Assembly (NCBI RefSeq): GCF_002198665.1
Contig: NZ_MWLM01000064.1
Coordinates: 281,502 to 345,501 of the forward strand
Direction: 5' to 3'
From: Novosphingobium sp. B 225
GTDB taxonomy: Bacteria > Pseudomonadota > Alphaproteobacteria > Sphingomonadales > Sphingomonadaceae
DNA: 64,000 nt
Of this stretch, positions 8,201 to 18,765 are shown in pieces. The notes beneath the pieces are model-generated. The model was not told where the DNA came from. It searched no databases and was given only the letters and a program-made list of their open reading frames with translations. Position 1 is the first letter of the stretch, and every line of letters begins with the position of its first letter. Made by a program: the position numbers and the translations under genes.

Positions 8201-10215
8201 TGCCTAAAGTAACCGTCGACGGCATCGAACTCGAAGTCCCGCAGGGCGCTACGGTCCTGCAAGCGTGCGAGCTGGCGGGGAAAGAAATTCCGCGCTTTTG
8301 CTATCATGAGCGGCTGTCCATCGCCGGCAATTGCCGGATGTGTCTGGTCGAAGTCGCGCCCGGGCCGCCCAAGCCGCAGGCGAGCTGTGCGCTGCCTGCC
8401 GCCGAAGGGCAGGTGATCAAGACCGACAGCCCGATGGTCAAGAGGGCGCGCGAAGGGGTGATGGAGTTCCTGCTCATCAACCACCCGCTCGATTGCCCGA
8501 TCTGCGACCAGGGCGGCGAATGCGATCTGCAGGACCAGTCGGTCGCCTATGGGCGCGGGTCCAGCCGGTTCCACGAGCACAAGCGCGCCGTGACTGAAAA
8601 GTACATGGGCCCGCTGATCAAGACCACCATGACGCGGTGCATCCAGTGCACCCGCTGCGTGCGCTTTTCCGAAGAGATCGCCGGGGTCGATGAAATCGGC
8701 GCGCTCTATCGTGGCGAAAACATGCAGATCACGACCTATCTGGAAAAGGCCGCGACGCATGAGCTTTCGGCCAATGTGATCGACCTGTGCCCGGTCGGCG
8801 CGCTGACCAGCGGGCCTTATGCGTTCGAAGCCCGCCCGTGGGAACTGAAGAAGACCCTGTCGATCGACGTATCCGACGCACTGGGCAGCAACGTGCGGCT
8901 CGACAGTCGCGGCCGCGAAGTGCTGCGCATCCTGCCGCGCGTCAACGATGACGTGAACGAGGAATGGCTGTCCGACAAGGGCCGCTATCAGGTCGATGGC
9001 CTGATGAAACGCCGGCTTGACCGGCCCTATGTCCGCCGTGACGGCAAGCTCGTTCCCGCGAGCTGGGACGAGGCGTTTGCCGCCGTCGCCAGCGTCAATC
9101 CGGGCAAGTCGGTCGCGGTGATCGCGGGCGATCTGGTCGATTGCGAAACGATGTTTGCGGCCAAGGCACTGGCCGGGGCGCTCGGCTCCAGCCTGCTTGA
9201 AGGGCGGCAGACGGGCCTGAGCTACGATTGCTCGAACCTCGCGGCGGTCAACTTCAATTCGGGCCTGGCCGGGATCGAGGATGCCGACGCGCTGCTGATC
9301 GTGGGCAGCCATGTGCGCTGGGAAGCCCCGGTGCTTAATCCGCGACTGCGCAAGGCGGCGATGCGCGGGGCCAAGGTCTACGTGGTCGGCCCGCATTGGG
9401 ACGCGACCTATCCGGTTACCAACCTCGGCAACGATCTTGCGGTGCTGGGCAAGCTGCCCAAGGATGCCGACGAAGTGTTCAAGAGCGCGCAGCGTCCGGC
9501 GCTGATCATCGGCGGGGCCGGGCTGGGCAAGGGCGCGCTCGATGCGTGCCTCGCGCTGGCTGAAAAGTACAAGCTGGTGCGCGCCACTGACTCTGGGGCA
9601 TGGAACGGCTTCAACGCGCTGCACATGGCGGCCAGCCGCATGGGCGGGCTGATGCTGGGCTATGCGCAAACGGGCGGGATCGCCGATCTGGTTGCCGCCA
9701 AGCCCAAGCTGGTGCTCTCGCTAGGCGCGGACGAGGTGGACTATACGAAGTTCGCCGGTTCGACCGTGGTCTATATCGGCCATCACGGCGACAAGGGCGC
9801 GCATGCGGCTGACGTAGTGCTGCCGGGCGCGGCCTTCACCGAAAAGCCGGGCACCTATGTCAACACCGAAGGCCGGGTGCAGCTGGCCGACAAGGCCGTG
9901 TTCGCACCGGGCGACGCGCGTGAGGACTGGACCGTGCTGCGCGCCTTGGCCGATGCGATGGGCGTCTCGGTCGGGTTCGACAGCTTTGACGAATTGCGCG
10001 CGGCGATGGCCAAAGCGGTTCCGGCGCTCGGCCGCGAAGGTCTTGCCGATTACGGCGCGCTGCCCAAGGGCAAGGCCGGGGCGAGCGGCGTGATCGACGC
10101 TTATCCGATCAAGGACTTCTACCTCACCAACCCGATCGCCCGCGCCAGCGAGACGATGCAGCGCTGTTCGGCAGAACTGCTCCACGGGGAAAGCTTTGCG
10201 GAGGCGGCGGAATGA
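8200..10215 (+). CDS. nuoG: NADH-quinone oxidoreductase subunit G (75 kDa)
   Basis: NuoG is the largest peripheral subunit and carries one 2Fe-2S and two or three 4Fe-4S clusters. The 671-residue product begins with a 2Fe-2S ferredoxin domain (CYHERLSIAGNCRMCLVE). This is followed by the His-Cys ligand segment HPLDCPICDQGGECDLQD, the CIQCTRCVRF cluster and the NVIDLCPVGALT motif. A molybdopterin-oxidoreductase-like domain of about 450 residues forms the rest. The start ATG overlaps the small membrane protein stop. The 3' end is followed by a large inverted repeat before nuoH. Confidence 0.97.
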   Translation: MPKVTVDGIELEVPQGATVLQACELAGKEIPRFCYHERLSIAGNCRMCLVEVAPGPPKPQASCALPAAEGQVIKTDSPMVKRAREGVMEFLLINHPLDCPICDQGGECDLQDQSVAYGRGSSRFHEHKRAVTEKYMGPLIKTTMTRCIQCTRCVRFSEEIAGVDEIGALYRGENMQITTYLEKAATHELSANVIDLCPVGALTSGPYAFEARPWELKKTLSIDVSDALGSNVRLDSRGREVLRILPRVNDDVNEEWLSDKGRYQVDGLMKRRLDRPYVRRDGKLVPASWDEAFAAVASVNPGKSVAVIAGDLVDCETMFAAKALAGALGSSLLEGRQTGLSYDCSNLAAVNFNSGLAGIEDADALLIVGSHVRWEAPVLNPRLRKAAMRGAKVYVVGPHWDATYPVTNLGNDLAVLGKLPKDADEVFKSAQRPALIIGGAGLGKGALDACLALAEKYKLVRATDSGAWNGFNALHMAASRMGGLMLGYAQTGGIADLVAAKPKLVLSLGADEVDYTKFAGSTVVYIGHHGDKGAHAADVVLPGAAFTEKPGTYVNTEGRVQLADKAVFAPGDAREDWTVLRALADAMGVSVGFDSFDELRAAMAKAVPALGREGLADYGALPKGKAGASGVIDAYPIKDFYLTNPIARASETMQRCSAELLHGESFAEAAE

Positions 10216-10238
10216 AACGCGCCATTTCCCACAAATCC

Positions 10239-10379
10239 GTCACCCTGAACTTGTTTCAGGGTCCATCGCTCGGCACGGCCGGTGGTAGATGGATGAGAGC
10301 GACCTTGCGGCTCGGTGGTCTTGCCACTGCGTCTTTTGGGCGGATGGCACGATGGACCCTGAAACAAGTTCAGGGTGAC
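10239..10379. repeat. inverted-repeat element, family B (nuoG/nuoH gap)
   Basis: Perfect 29-bp inverted arms (10239-10267 and 10351-10379) flank an 83-bp core. The left arm starts GTCACCCTGAACTTGTTTCA. The element fills nearly all of the 181-bp gap between nuoG and nuoH. A short ORF across it (10212-10400) contains LNLFQG and WTLKQVQGD, which are arm translations rather than a protein. No transposase is present, so it looks like a non-autonomous dispersed element. Confidence 0.93.
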
Positions 10380-10396
10380 GAACTTGGGGTTATGTC

Positions 10397-11467
10397 ATGA
10401 GCTGGCTTGATCGCGGTATGACGGCCAATTTCCAGTCCTGGTTTGGCTGGTCGCACGAAGTTGCCTGGGCTTCGGCAACCATCCTCGGCATCCTGCTGAT
10501 CGCGTTGCCGCTGATGCTCAGCGTGGCGATGATCATCTATGCCGATCGCAAGATCTGGGCGGCGATGGCGCTGCGGCGCGGGCCGAACGTGGTTGGGCCG
10601 CTTGGGCTGCTGCAGTCGTTCGCCGACGGGCTGAAGGTGTTCCTGCAGGAAACCATCATTCCCAGCGCGTCGAACAAGGCGCTGTTCCTGCTCGCGCCGA
10701 TCATCACCTTTACCGTCGCGTTGATGGCCTGGGCGGTGATCCCGTTCAATTCGGGCGCGATCCTGGCCGATATCAATGTCGGGCTGCTCTATGTCCTCGC
10801 GGTCAGTTCGCTCGGCGTTTACGGCACGGTGATCGCGGGCTGGTCGTCGAATTCGAAGTACCCGTTCTTCTCGGCCATGCGCGCTTCGGCGCAGATGATC
10901 TCCTACGAAGTGTCGATCGGGTTCATCCTGATCTGCGTGGTGCTGTGGGCCGGCACGTTCAACATGAACGGCATCGTCATGGCGCAAAAGGGCCACGTGT
11001 TCGGCCTGATCAACGGCTTCGTCGCCAATCCGCTGCTGTTCCCGATGTGGGTGATGTTCCTGATTTCGGGCATGGCCGAAACTCAGCGTGCGCCGTTCGA
11101 CCTGACCGAAGCGGAAAGCGAATTGGTCGCCGGGTATCAGACCGAATACTCCTCGATGAGCTTCGCGCTCTACTGGCTGGGTGAGTACGCGAACGTCCTG
11201 CTGATGTGCGCGCTCAACGCCGTGCTGTTCTGGGGTGGCTACCTGCCGCCGCTGGACCTGCCGGTGCTCTATCTGGTGCCGGGCTGGATCTGGCTGTTCG
11301 GCAAGATCCTGTTCTTCTTCTTCGTGTTCTCGTGGGTCAAGGCCACGGTCCCGCGCTATCGCTATGACCAGCTGATGCGGCTGGGCTGGAAGGTCTTCCT
11401 CCCCGTTTCGCTGTTCTGGGTGTTCCTGGTCAGCGGTTACCTCATGTACACAGGACACTTCTCATGA
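10397..11467 (+). CDS. nuoH: NADH-quinone oxidoreductase subunit H
   Basis: NuoH is a multi-pass membrane subunit that closes the quinone chamber and connects it to the proton-pumping arm. The 356-residue product has about eight transmembrane helices. It contains the conserved loops [20 protein letters not shown] and [20 protein letters not shown], the latter with the acidic residues of the E-channel. The ATG at 10397 follows the inverted-repeat element directly, and the stop overlaps the nuoI ATG as ATGA. Confidence 0.97.
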   Translation: MSWLDRGMTANFQSWFGWSHEVAWASATILGILLIALPLMLSVAMIIYADRKIWAAMALRRGPNVVGPLGLLQSFADGLKVFLQETIIPSASNKALFLLAPIITFTVALMAWAVIPFNSGAILADINVGLLYVLAVSSLGVYGTVIAGWSSNSKYPFFSAMRASAQMISYEVSIGFILICVVLWAGTFNMNGIVMAQKGHVFGLINGFVANPLLFPMWVMFLISGMAETQRAPFDLTEAESELVAGYQTEYSSMSFALYWLGEYANVLLMCALNAVLFWGGYLPPLDLPVLYLVPGWIWLFGKILFFFFVFSWVKATVPRYRYDQLMRLGWKVFLPVSLFWVFLVSGYLMYTGHFS

Positions 11468-11949
11468 GCGTCGCACAGCTCATCAAGAGCTTCACCCTGT
11501 GGGAGTTCGTGAAGGCGCATTGGCTGACCTTGAAGTATTTCTTCAAGCCCAAGGCGACGATCAACTATCCCTTCGAGAAGAACCCGCTTTCGCCGCGTTT
11601 CCGCGGTGAGCATGCGCTGCGCCGGTATCCCAACGGCGAGGAACGCTGCATTGCCTGCAAGCTGTGCGAGGCGACTTGCCCGGCGCAGGCGATCACGATC
11701 GAAGCCGAACCGCGTGAGGACGGCAGCCGCCGCACCACGCGGTACGACATCGACATGACCAAATGCATCTTCTGCGGCTTTTGCCAGGAAGCCTGCCCGG
11801 TCGATGCCATCGTCGAAGGGCCGAACTTCGAATATGCGACCGAGACGCACGAAGAACTGCTTTACGACAAGGCCAAACTGCTGGCGAACGGGGACAAGTG
11901 GGAGCGGGCAATCGCCGCGAACCTTGAAGCCGATGCGCCGTATCGATAG
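11464..11949 (+). CDS. nuoI: NADH-quinone oxidoreductase subunit I
   Basis: NuoI is the ferredoxin-like subunit with clusters N6a and N6b. Both 4Fe-4S motifs are complete: [16 protein letters not shown] and [16 protein letters not shown] in a 161-residue protein. An amphipathic N-terminal helix precedes them. It starts 4 nt inside nuoH. A palindromic element follows before nuoJ. Confidence 0.97.
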   Translation: MSVAQLIKSFTLWEFVKAHWLTLKYFFKPKATINYPFEKNPLSPRFRGEHALRRYPNGEERCIACKLCEATCPAQAITIEAEPREDGSRRTTRYDIDMTKCIFCGFCQEACPVDAIVEGPNFEYATETHEELLYDKAKLLANGDKWERAIAANLEADAPYR

Positions 11950-11978
11950 GGGGCCCGCGATGAACCTTCTCCCTATGT

Positions 11979-12050
11979 CCGTTCGTGTCGAGCGTAGTCG
12001 AGACACCACCCACAGCGCCAGCGTGTCTCGACTTCGCTCGACACGAACGG
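11979..12050. repeat. palindromic element, family A, copy 2 (nuoI/nuoJ gap)
   Basis: The 28-bp arms at 11979-12006 and 12023-12050 are inverted copies with one mismatch (GTAG against GAAG) around a 16-nt spacer. It is the same family as 3705-3771. It lies wholly between nuoI and nuoJ. A spurious ORF (11960-12082) reads through it. Confidence 0.93.
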
Positions 12051-12081
12051 GACCGGGTGAGTTTTTGGTAAGGTCGGCGTG

Positions 12082-12699
12082 ATGATCCAGGTTCTTGCCT
12101 TCTATCTGTTCGCCGCCCTGACGATTGCCGCCGGGGCCTTCACGATCCTGTCGCGCAACCCGGTTCATTCGGTGCTGTGGCTGATCGTGGCCTTCTTCAA
12201 CGCCGCCGGGCTGATGGTGCTGTGCGGCGCGGAATTCATCGCGATGCTGCTGGTGATTGTCTATGTCGGCGCGGTCGCGGTGTTGTTCCTGTTCGTGGTG
12301 ATGATGCTCGACATCGATTTCGCCACGCTGCGCGCCGGTTTCATCCGCAACATGCCCTTGGGGCTGGTGCTGGCCGTGGTGCTGCTGGCCGAGGTACTGA
12401 TCGGCCTTGGCGCGCTGGGTGCGGGCGGAATCAAGCTGGGCACGCCTGATGGCAGCGCCGCGCCGCTGGCCGGGGCAAGCAACATCGAGGCAATCGGGGC
12501 GCTGCTTTACAGCAAGTACCTGTTCCTGTTCGAAGCGGCCGGGCTGGTCCTGCTGGTGGCCATGGTCGGCGCGATTGTGCTGACCCACCGCCAGCGCAGC
12601 GGTGTGCGCGGCCAGAACGTGGCCAAGCAGAACGCGCGGCGTCCGGATGAGGCAACGTTCAATGCATCGCCCGAAGTGGGCAAGGGGGTCCAGCTGTGA
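12082..12699 (+). CDS. nuoJ: NADH-quinone oxidoreductase subunit J
   Basis: NuoJ is a membrane subunit whose third helix carries a pi-bulge important for coupling. The 205-residue product has five hydrophobic segments and the signature [20 protein letters not shown]. The ATG at 12082 is preferred over the GTG at 12079 because TAAGG lies 8 nt upstream. The C-terminal 35 residues are polar. The stop overlaps the nuoK GTG. Confidence 0.96.
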   Translation: MIQVLAFYLFAALTIAAGAFTILSRNPVHSVLWLIVAFFNAAGLMVLCGAEFIAMLLVIVYVGAVAVLFLFVVMMLDIDFATLRAGFIRNMPLGLVLAVVLLAEVLIGLGALGAGGIKLGTPDGSAAPLAGASNIEAIGALLYSKYLFLFEAAGLVLLVAMVGAIVLTHRQRSGVRGQNVAKQNARRPDEATFNASPEVGKGVQL

Positions 12700-13001
12700 T
12701 CGGCATCGAACATTACGTCATCGTCAGCTCGGTGCTGTTCGTGCTGGGCGTGCTGGGGATCTTCCTCAACCGCAAGAACGTGATCGTCATCCTGATGGCG
12801 ATCGAACTGATCCTGCTGGCGGTGAACCTCAACCTGGTCGCGTTCAGCAGCTTTTTGCATGACCTGACCGGTCAGATTTTCGCCATGTTCGTGCTGACTG
12901 TGGCGGCCGGTGAAGCCGCTGTGGGGCTGGCGATCCTGGTGATCTATTTCCGCGATCGCGGGACCATTGCGGTTGACGATGTCAACCAGATGAAGGGGTA
13001 A
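12696..13001 (+). CDS. nuoK: NADH-quinone oxidoreductase subunit K
   Basis: NuoK is a three-helix antiporter-like membrane subunit. The 101-residue protein has the conserved glutamate in [18 protein letters not shown] and a second in [13 protein letters not shown], both on the proton path. The start is a GTG overlapping the nuoJ stop. The length matches the family. Confidence 0.97.
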   Translation: MIGIEHYVIVSSVLFVLGVLGIFLNRKNVIVILMAIELILLAVNLNLVAFSSFLHDLTGQIFAMFVLTVAAGEAAVGLAILVIYFRDRGTIAVDDVNQMKG

Positions 13002-13008
13002 GACAGTC

Positions 13009-15036
13009 GTGGATCCGATCCTCCTCATCGTGTTCCTGCCGCTGCTCGCGGCGGCGATCGCCGGGCTGGGCAACCGCGCGCTGGGCAATGTTCCGGCCAA
13101 GGCGGTGACCACGCTGGCGCTGTTCGCCGCTTGCGCGCTCAGCTGGCCGATTTTTATCAGCTTCGTTTCGGGCCACGCCGAACCACATGTGGTGCAGGTG
13201 CTGCACTGGGTCCGCTCGGGCAGCCTGTCGTTCGATTGGGCGCTGCGGGTTGATACCATGACCGCGGTGATGCTGGTGGTGGTGACGACCGTGTCGGCAC
13301 TGGTCCACCTGTATAGCTGGGGCTACATGGACGAAGACCCGGATCAGCCGCGGTTCTTCGCCTATCTCAGCCTGTTCACTTTCGCCATGCTGATGCTGGT
13401 GACCGCCGACAACCTGGTCCAGATGTTCTTCGGCTGGGAAGGGGTGGGGCTCGCCTCGTACCTGCTGATCGGGTTCTGGTTCCGCAAACCGAGCGCCAGC
13501 GCCGCCGCGATCAAGGCCTTCGTGGTCAACCGCGTGGGCGATCTGGGCTTCATGCTGGGGATTTTCGGCACCTATCTGGTGTTCAACACCGTCTCGATCC
13601 CCGAAATCCTGGTCCGCGCGCCCAGCATGGCGGGTTCAACAATCCATTTCCTGGGCATGCAGTGGGATACGATGACGATCCTGTGCGTGCTGCTGTTCAT
13701 CGGCGCGATGGGCAAGTCGGCGCAGCTGGGGCTCCACACCTGGTTGCCTGACGCGATGGAAGGGCCAACTCCGGTTTCCGCGCTGATCCACGCGGCGACC
13801 ATGGTGACCGCGGGCGTGTTCATGGTTTGCCGCCTTTCACCGATGTTCGCAGTCAGCGAAACGGCGATGAACGTGGTGACCTATGTGGGCGCGGCAACGC
13901 TGTTCTTCGCGGCGACGATCGGCACGACGCAGTGGGATATAAAGCGGGTGATCGCCTATTCGACCTGTTCGCAGCTCGGCTATATGTTCGTCGCGGCAGG
14001 CGTTGGCGCACCGGGTGCGGCGATGTTCCACCTGTTCACTCACGCCTTCTTCAAGGCGCTGCTGTTCCTGGGCGCGGGCAGTGTGATCCATGCCATGCAC
14101 CATGAACAGGACATGCGGTACTATGGCGGTCTCGCCAGGAAGATCCCGCTGACCTATGCCGCGATGATGGCGGGCACGCTGGCAATCACCGGGCTGGGGA
14201 TTGTCGATGTGTTCGGCTTTGCGGGCTTCTATTCAAAGGATTCGATCCTCGAGGCTGCCTATGCCTCGGCCAGCGACAGCGGGCGGTTCGGGTTCTGGAT
14301 GGGGATTACCGCCGCGTTGCTGACCAGCTTCTATTCGTGGCGGCTGATCTTCCTGACATTCCACGGCAAACCGCGCTGGGCGCAGAGCGAGCATGTGCAG
14401 CACGCCGTCCACGACGCGCACGGCCATGGGCATGACGATCACGGCCACGGCCACGCGCACCACGATGACGGCACTGCCGGCTATCACCCGCACGAAAGCC
14501 CGCTGCCAATGCTGATCCCGCTGGTAGTGCTGAGCCTTGGTGCGGTGTTTGCGGGCTGGGTCTTCAGCCACAGCTTCATCAGCGAAGGCGGCGGTGAATT
14601 CTGGAAGGGTTCGATCGCGTTCAGCGAAGAACTGATCCACCACATGCACGCCGTACCGACCTGGGTGAAGTGGGCGCCTTTCGGTGTCATGGCGCTTGGG
14701 CTGTTCACTGCCTGGTATGCCTATATCCGCAACCCCAGGCTGCCTGCCGCGTTCGTCGAGCAGTTCGGTGTGGTCCACCAATTTGTGTTCAACAAATGGT
14801 ACTTCGACGAGCTCTACAACTTCCTGTTCGTGCGTCCCGCTTTCTGGCTGGGGGACAAGTTCTGGAAGTGGGGCGACATCGGCCTGATTGACCGGTTTGG
14901 TCCCAACGGCGCAGCCTGGGTGGTTGCCCAGGGCAGCCGCGCGGCCAAGGTCGTGCAATCGGGTTATCTTTACAGCTATGCGCTGGTCATGCTGCTCGGC
15001 CTAACGGCGGCAATCAGCTGGGTGATGGTGCACTGA
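13009..15036 (+). CDS. nuoL: NADH-quinone oxidoreductase subunit L, with His-rich loop
   Basis: NuoL is the distal antiporter-like proton pump with the long lateral helix. The 675-residue product has about sixteen transmembrane helices and the core signatures [38 protein letters not shown] and [13 protein letters not shown]. An unusual loop at residues 462-495 (14392-14493) holds thirteen histidines among Asp and Gly (for example [17 protein letters not shown]). It lies between predicted helices, where other NuoL proteins have a short variable loop. The start is GTG at 13009, 7 bp after nuoK. Confidence 0.97.
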   Translation: MDPILLIVFLPLLAAAIAGLGNRALGNVPAKAVTTLALFAACALSWPIFISFVSGHAEPHVVQVLHWVRSGSLSFDWALRVDTMTAVMLVVVTTVSALVHLYSWGYMDEDPDQPRFFAYLSLFTFAMLMLVTADNLVQMFFGWEGVGLASYLLIGFWFRKPSASAAAIKAFVVNRVGDLGFMLGIFGTYLVFNTVSIPEILVRAPSMAGSTIHFLGMQWDTMTILCVLLFIGAMGKSAQLGLHTWLPDAMEGPTPVSALIHAATMVTAGVFMVCRLSPMFAVSETAMNVVTYVGAATLFFAATIGTTQWDIKRVIAYSTCSQLGYMFVAAGVGAPGAAMFHLFTHAFFKALLFLGAGSVIHAMHHEQDMRYYGGLARKIPLTYAAMMAGTLAITGLGIVDVFGFAGFYSKDSILEAAYASASDSGRFGFWMGITAALLTSFYSWRLIFLTFHGKPRWAQSEHVQHAVHDAHGHGHDDHGHGHAHHDDGTAGYHPHESPLPMLIPLVVLSLGAVFAGWVFSHSFISEGGGEFWKGSIAFSEELIHHMHAVPTWVKWAPFGVMALGLFTAWYAYIRNPRLPAAFVEQFGVVHQFVFNKWYFDELYNFLFVRPAFWLGDKFWKWGDIGLIDRFGPNGAAWVVAQGSRAAKVVQSGYLYSYALVMLLGLTAAISWVMVH

Positions 15037-15037
15037 T

Positions 15038-16573
15038 ATGTTGAATCACATCCTCTCGCTGATGCTGCTGGTGCCCCTGCTGGGCGCGGCCATCTGTCTG
15101 TTCGTTGATGCCAAGGCGGCGCGCACGGTTGCGCTGGCGGCTACGCTGATCGATTTCGCGCTCGGGATCGTGCTGTGGAACCAGTATGAAGTGGGCGGCC
15201 CGCGCTGGCAGTTTCAGGAAAGCGCGGAACTGTTCGCGGGCTTTTCGTGGAAGCTGGGGATCGATGGCATCGCGCTGATGCTGATCGAGCTGTCGGTGTT
15301 CCTGATGCCGATCTGCATCCTTGCCAGTGCCTCGATCAAAAAGCGTGTGGGCGAATACATGGCGGCGTTCCTGCTGATGGAAACGCTGATGATCGGTGTG
15401 TTTTCGGCGCAGGACCTGTACCTGTTCTACATCATGTTCGAAGCTGGCCTGATCCCGATGTACCTGATCATCGGCATCTGGGGCGGCGCGGACCGGATCT
15501 ACGCCAGCTACAAATTTTTCCTCTACACCCTGCTCGGTTCGGTGCTGATGCTGATCGCGATGCTGTGGATGGTGCATGAAGCCGGGACGACCGACATCCC
15601 GACCCTGATGGAATACAATTTCCCGGTCGAAGCGCAGAAATGGCTGTGGCTCGCCTTCTTCGCCAGCTTTGCGGTGAAGATGCCGATGTGGCCGGTCCAC
15701 ACCTGGCTGCCCGATGCCCACGTGCAGGCACCCACGGCAGGTTCGGTGATTCTGGCGGGGGTGCTGCTGAAGATGGGCGGTTATGGCTTCATCCGCTTCA
15801 GCCTGCCGATGTTTCCTGAGGCAAGCGCGCACTTCGCCTGGCTGGTGTTCGCGCTGTCGATGATTGCGGTGGTGGTCACTTCGCTGATCGCGCTGGTCCA
15901 GCACGACATGAAGAAACTGATCGCCTATTCCTCGGTCGCGCATATGGCGATCGTTACGGTCGGCCTGTTCGCGTTCAACGTGCAGGGCCTTGAAGGCTCG
16001 ATGATCGTGATGCTCAGCCACGGGCTGGTCTCGGGCGCGCTGTTCCTGTGCGTGGGCGTGATTTACGACCGGCTGCACACGCGTGAGATCGATCGCTACG
16101 GCGGCCTGTCGATCAACATGCCCAAGTATGCGCTGCTGTTCATGCTGTTCACCATGGCTTCGGTCGGCCTGCCCGGCACCAGTGGATTCGTGGGCGAATT
16201 CCTCAGCCTGGCGGGCATTTACCAGGTATCGAGCTGGGTGGCATTCGTCGCTGGCACCGGGGTGATCCTGGGCGCGGCCTATATGCTTTACCTCTATCGC
16301 CGCGTCGCGTTTGGAGAGCAAAAGAACGCCGATGCCGCCGCCATGACTGATCTGTCTGCGCGTGAAGTGCTGATGCTCGCGCCGATTGCAGCGGTAGTGC
16401 TGTGGATGGGCGTCTATCCTGAAAGCTTTCTCGCCCCGATGCGCCAGGACATTGCCACGCTCGATGCGCGGCTGTCGCAGGCCAAGCCTGAAGGCGATGC
16501 AAAATTGACGGCGGGCAAGCCCAAGGCTGCCGCCGCCCATGAAGAACCTGCGCAACATGGGGGGGCGCACTGA
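15038..16573 (+). CDS. nuoM: NADH-quinone oxidoreductase subunit M
   Basis: NuoM is the second antiporter-like proton-pumping subunit. The 511-residue protein has about fourteen transmembrane helices, the FEAGLIPMYLIIGIWGG segment with its conserved Glu, and KMPMWPVHTWLPDAHVQAPT with the conserved Lys. The C-terminal tail (about 45 residues) is soluble and rich in Ala, Lys and His. Its ATG follows the nuoL stop by 1 bp, and its stop overlaps the nuoN ATG. Confidence 0.97.
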   Translation: MLNHILSLMLLVPLLGAAICLFVDAKAARTVALAATLIDFALGIVLWNQYEVGGPRWQFQESAELFAGFSWKLGIDGIALMLIELSVFLMPICILASASIKKRVGEYMAAFLLMETLMIGVFSAQDLYLFYIMFEAGLIPMYLIIGIWGGADRIYASYKFFLYTLLGSVLMLIAMLWMVHEAGTTDIPTLMEYNFPVEAQKWLWLAFFASFAVKMPMWPVHTWLPDAHVQAPTAGSVILAGVLLKMGGYGFIRFSLPMFPEASAHFAWLVFALSMIAVVVTSLIALVQHDMKKLIAYSSVAHMAIVTVGLFAFNVQGLEGSMIVMLSHGLVSGALFLCVGVIYDRLHTREIDRYGGLSINMPKYALLFMLFTMASVGLPGTSGFVGEFLSLAGIYQVSSWVAFVAGTGVILGAAYMLYLYRRVAFGEQKNADAAAMTDLSAREVLMLAPIAAVVLWMGVYPESFLAPMRQDIATLDARLSQAKPEGDAKLTAGKPKAAAAHEEPAQHGGAH

Positions 16574-18039
16574 TGGATTGGTCCCATTCCCTGCGCCTCG
16601 TTGCGCCTGAAGAACTGCTGAGTGTGGCCAGCCTGGTGCTGCTGCTTGGCGCGGCCTGGGCCAGGTGCGCCCGCGATGCCCGGGCGATTACCTGGCTCGC
16701 GGTTGCCACTCTGGCGGCTTGCGCCGTGATGGTGGCACCAACTGCATTTACTGCGGCGCGTGGGCCGGAAGTGCTGGCTTTTGGCGGGCTGTTCGCGGCA
16801 GATGCCTTTGCGGCTTATGCCAAGTTGCTGATCTATGCCGCGGCGGGTGCATCGCTGCTGGTCGCCCCGGCCTTTTTTGAAAAGCTGCGCGCCTACCGGC
16901 CGGAATATCCGGTGCTGGTGCTGTTGGCGGTTGCGGGCATGGGCATCATGGTTTCGGCCACCAACCTGCTAACGTTGTACATCGGCTTGGAGCTAAATTC
17001 GCTGGCCGCCTATGTCCTCGCCGCGTTCCTCAAGGACGATGATCGGTCGGCCGAAGCGGGCCTCAAATACTTTGTGCTCGGGGCGCTCGCCAGCGGGATA
17101 CTGCTGTTCGGGATGAGCCTGACCTATGGTTTCACCGGCACCACCAGTTTCACCGGAATTGCAGCCGCGCTGCAAGGCGGGGTTTCAACCGGGGCGCTGT
17201 TTGGCGTAACCTTCGTGATGGCGGGTCTGGCCTTCAAGATCAGCGCCGTGCCGTTCCACATGTGGACGCCAGACGTCTATGAAGGCGCACCGACCCCGGT
17301 TACCCTGTTCTTCGCCTCTGCCCCCAAAGTGGCGGCGCTGGCGCTGACCATGCGGGTCACGCTTGATGCCTTTGGATCGCAGGTTGCGGCGTGGCAGCAG
17401 ATCGTGATCGTCGCCGCGCTGGCTTCGATCGTGGTCGGCGCGCTGGGCGCGATCGGGCAGACCAATATCAAGCGGCTGCTGGCCTATTCCTCGATCAACA
17501 ACGTCGGCTTCCTGCTGATTGGCCTGGCTGCCGCAACCCCGGCGGGTGCGGCGGGCATGCTGGTTTACCTGGCGATCTATGTCGCAATGACGGTGGGCGG
17601 TTTCGTTGCCGTGCTGATGCTGAAAGATGCGGCGGGCAATCAGGTTGAGCAGATCGCCGACATTGCCGGACTGTCCAGCCACCGCAAGGTCCTGTCTGCA
17701 TGTCTTGCCATGATCATGTTCAGCCTTGCCGGGATCCCTCCGCTGTTCGGTTTCTGGGGCAAATTCGTGGTGTTCCAGGCTGCGGTCGATGCGGGGCTGC
17801 TTCCGCTCGCAGTGATCGGCATTGCCGCCAGCGTGATCGGTGCGTTCTATTACCTCAAGGTGGTCAAGGTGATGTACTTTGACGAACCGGTGATGAAGGT
17901 GACCGGGCAGAGCAACTGGATCCATCAGGCCCTGCTCGCCGCGTCGGCGCTGTTCATCTCGCCGGCGGGCTACCTGCTGACGAAGTGTCTGGGCGGACTG
18001 GCGGCTGCGGCTGTTGCTGCGCTGTTACACGCCGCTTGA
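16573..18039 (+). CDS. nuoN: NADH-quinone oxidoreductase subunit N
   Basis: NuoN is the third antiporter-like subunit of the membrane arm. The 488-residue product has about fourteen transmembrane helices and the family motifs LYIGLELNSLAAYVLAAF and KISAVPFHMWTPDVYEGAPT. It is the last nuo gene. Its stop overlaps the TTG start of birA, so the operon probably continues into birA-coaX-rnj. Confidence 0.97.
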   Translation: MDWSHSLRLVAPEELLSVASLVLLLGAAWARCARDARAITWLAVATLAACAVMVAPTAFTAARGPEVLAFGGLFAADAFAAYAKLLIYAAAGASLLVAPAFFEKLRAYRPEYPVLVLLAVAGMGIMVSATNLLTLYIGLELNSLAAYVLAAFLKDDDRSAEAGLKYFVLGALASGILLFGMSLTYGFTGTTSFTGIAAALQGGVSTGALFGVTFVMAGLAFKISAVPFHMWTPDVYEGAPTPVTLFFASAPKVAALALTMRVTLDAFGSQVAAWQQIVIVAALASIVVGALGAIGQTNIKRLLAYSSINNVGFLLIGLAAATPAGAAGMLVYLAIYVAMTVGGFVAVLMLKDAAGNQVEQIADIAGLSSHRKVLSACLAMIMFSLAGIPPLFGFWGKFVVFQAAVDAGLLPLAVIGIAASVIGAFYYLKVVKVMYFDEPVMKVTGQSNWIHQALLAASALFISPAGYLLTKCLGGLAAAAVAALLHAA

Positions 18040-18755
18040 TCCAATACGTCGCCGCAACCGGATCGACCAATGCCGACCTGGCCGCCCGCGCGGCTGCCAG
18101 AGAGGCCTTGCGCGAAGGCGACTGGCTGGTTGCAGATCGCCAGAGCGCCGGGCGAGGACGGCAAGGTCGCGCCTGGTTTGACAGTTCGGGCAATTTCATG
18201 GGTTCGACCTGGGTAGAGCGCTGCGCGGGCGATCCGATGCCCGGAACGCTGGCTCTGGTCGCGGGTCTCGCGGTTTTTGAGGCGGTCACACCGCTGATTC
18301 CTCCGCCACAGCGCGCTATGCTGAAATGGCCCAACGATGTGCTGGTTGGCGGGGCCAAGCTCTGCGGAATTCTGCTCGAAGGCACGGGGCAGGGCGTGGT
18401 AGTCGGGATCGGGGTCAACCTTGCCCGGGCGCCGCAAGTCGAAGGGCGAGAGACGACCGCACTGTCCGCCTATGGTCCCGCGCCCGATCGCGATGCGTTT
18501 GCCGCAGTGCTGGCCCGTCAGTTCGAACTGGAACTGGAACGCTGGCGCACGTTCGGGCTTGAACCACTGGTGCGGCGCTGGACGGCTGCCGGCCATCCCG
18601 AAGGCACGCCGCTGCAGGTTGGAGAGCCCGGGGATGAACCGCTGCGGGGCACATTTGCCGGGCTAGCATCAGATGGGGCCTTGCAACTGCGCCTGACTGA
18701 CGGCACCACCCTTGCCATCCACGCAGGCGAAGTCCGCCTCGCTGCTGATAATTGA
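18036..18755 (+). CDS. birA: biotin--[acetyl-CoA carboxylase] ligase
   Basis: This enzyme activates biotin with ATP and attaches it to the carboxyl carrier protein. The 239-residue product has the adenylate loop GRGRQGRAW, the KWPNDVLV catalytic segment and [19 protein letters not shown], followed by a small C-terminal SH3-like domain. It lacks the N-terminal helix-turn-helix of E. coli BirA, so it should not act as a repressor. I propose the TTG at 18036, which overlaps the nuoN stop as TTGA and leads straight into [15 protein letters not shown]. Longer in-frame starts give an unlikely Cys-rich leader. Confidence 0.9.
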   Translation: MIQYVAATGSTNADLAARAAAREALREGDWLVADRQSAGRGRQGRAWFDSSGNFMGSTWVERCAGDPMPGTLALVAGLAVFEAVTPLIPPPQRAMLKWPNDVLVGGAKLCGILLEGTGQGVVVGIGVNLARAPQVEGRETTALSAYGPAPDRDAFAAVLARQFELELERWRTFGLEPLVRRWTAAGHPEGTPLQVGEPGDEPLRGTFAGLASDGALQLRLTDGTTLAIHAGEVRLAADN

Positions 18756-18765
18756 GGATCACACC

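Noticed and set aside
10212..10400. 62-codon ORF between nuoG and nuoH
   Set aside because: It is a translation of the two inverted arms of the family B element; both ends encode arm peptides, not a protein.
11960..12082. Small ORF between nuoI and nuoJ
   Set aside because: It reads through the second family A palindrome and has no independent support.
15014..16570. 518-codon minus-strand open frame opposite nuoM
   Set aside because: It is rich in His, Gln and Arg with no conserved motif and mirrors a clear NuoM gene.
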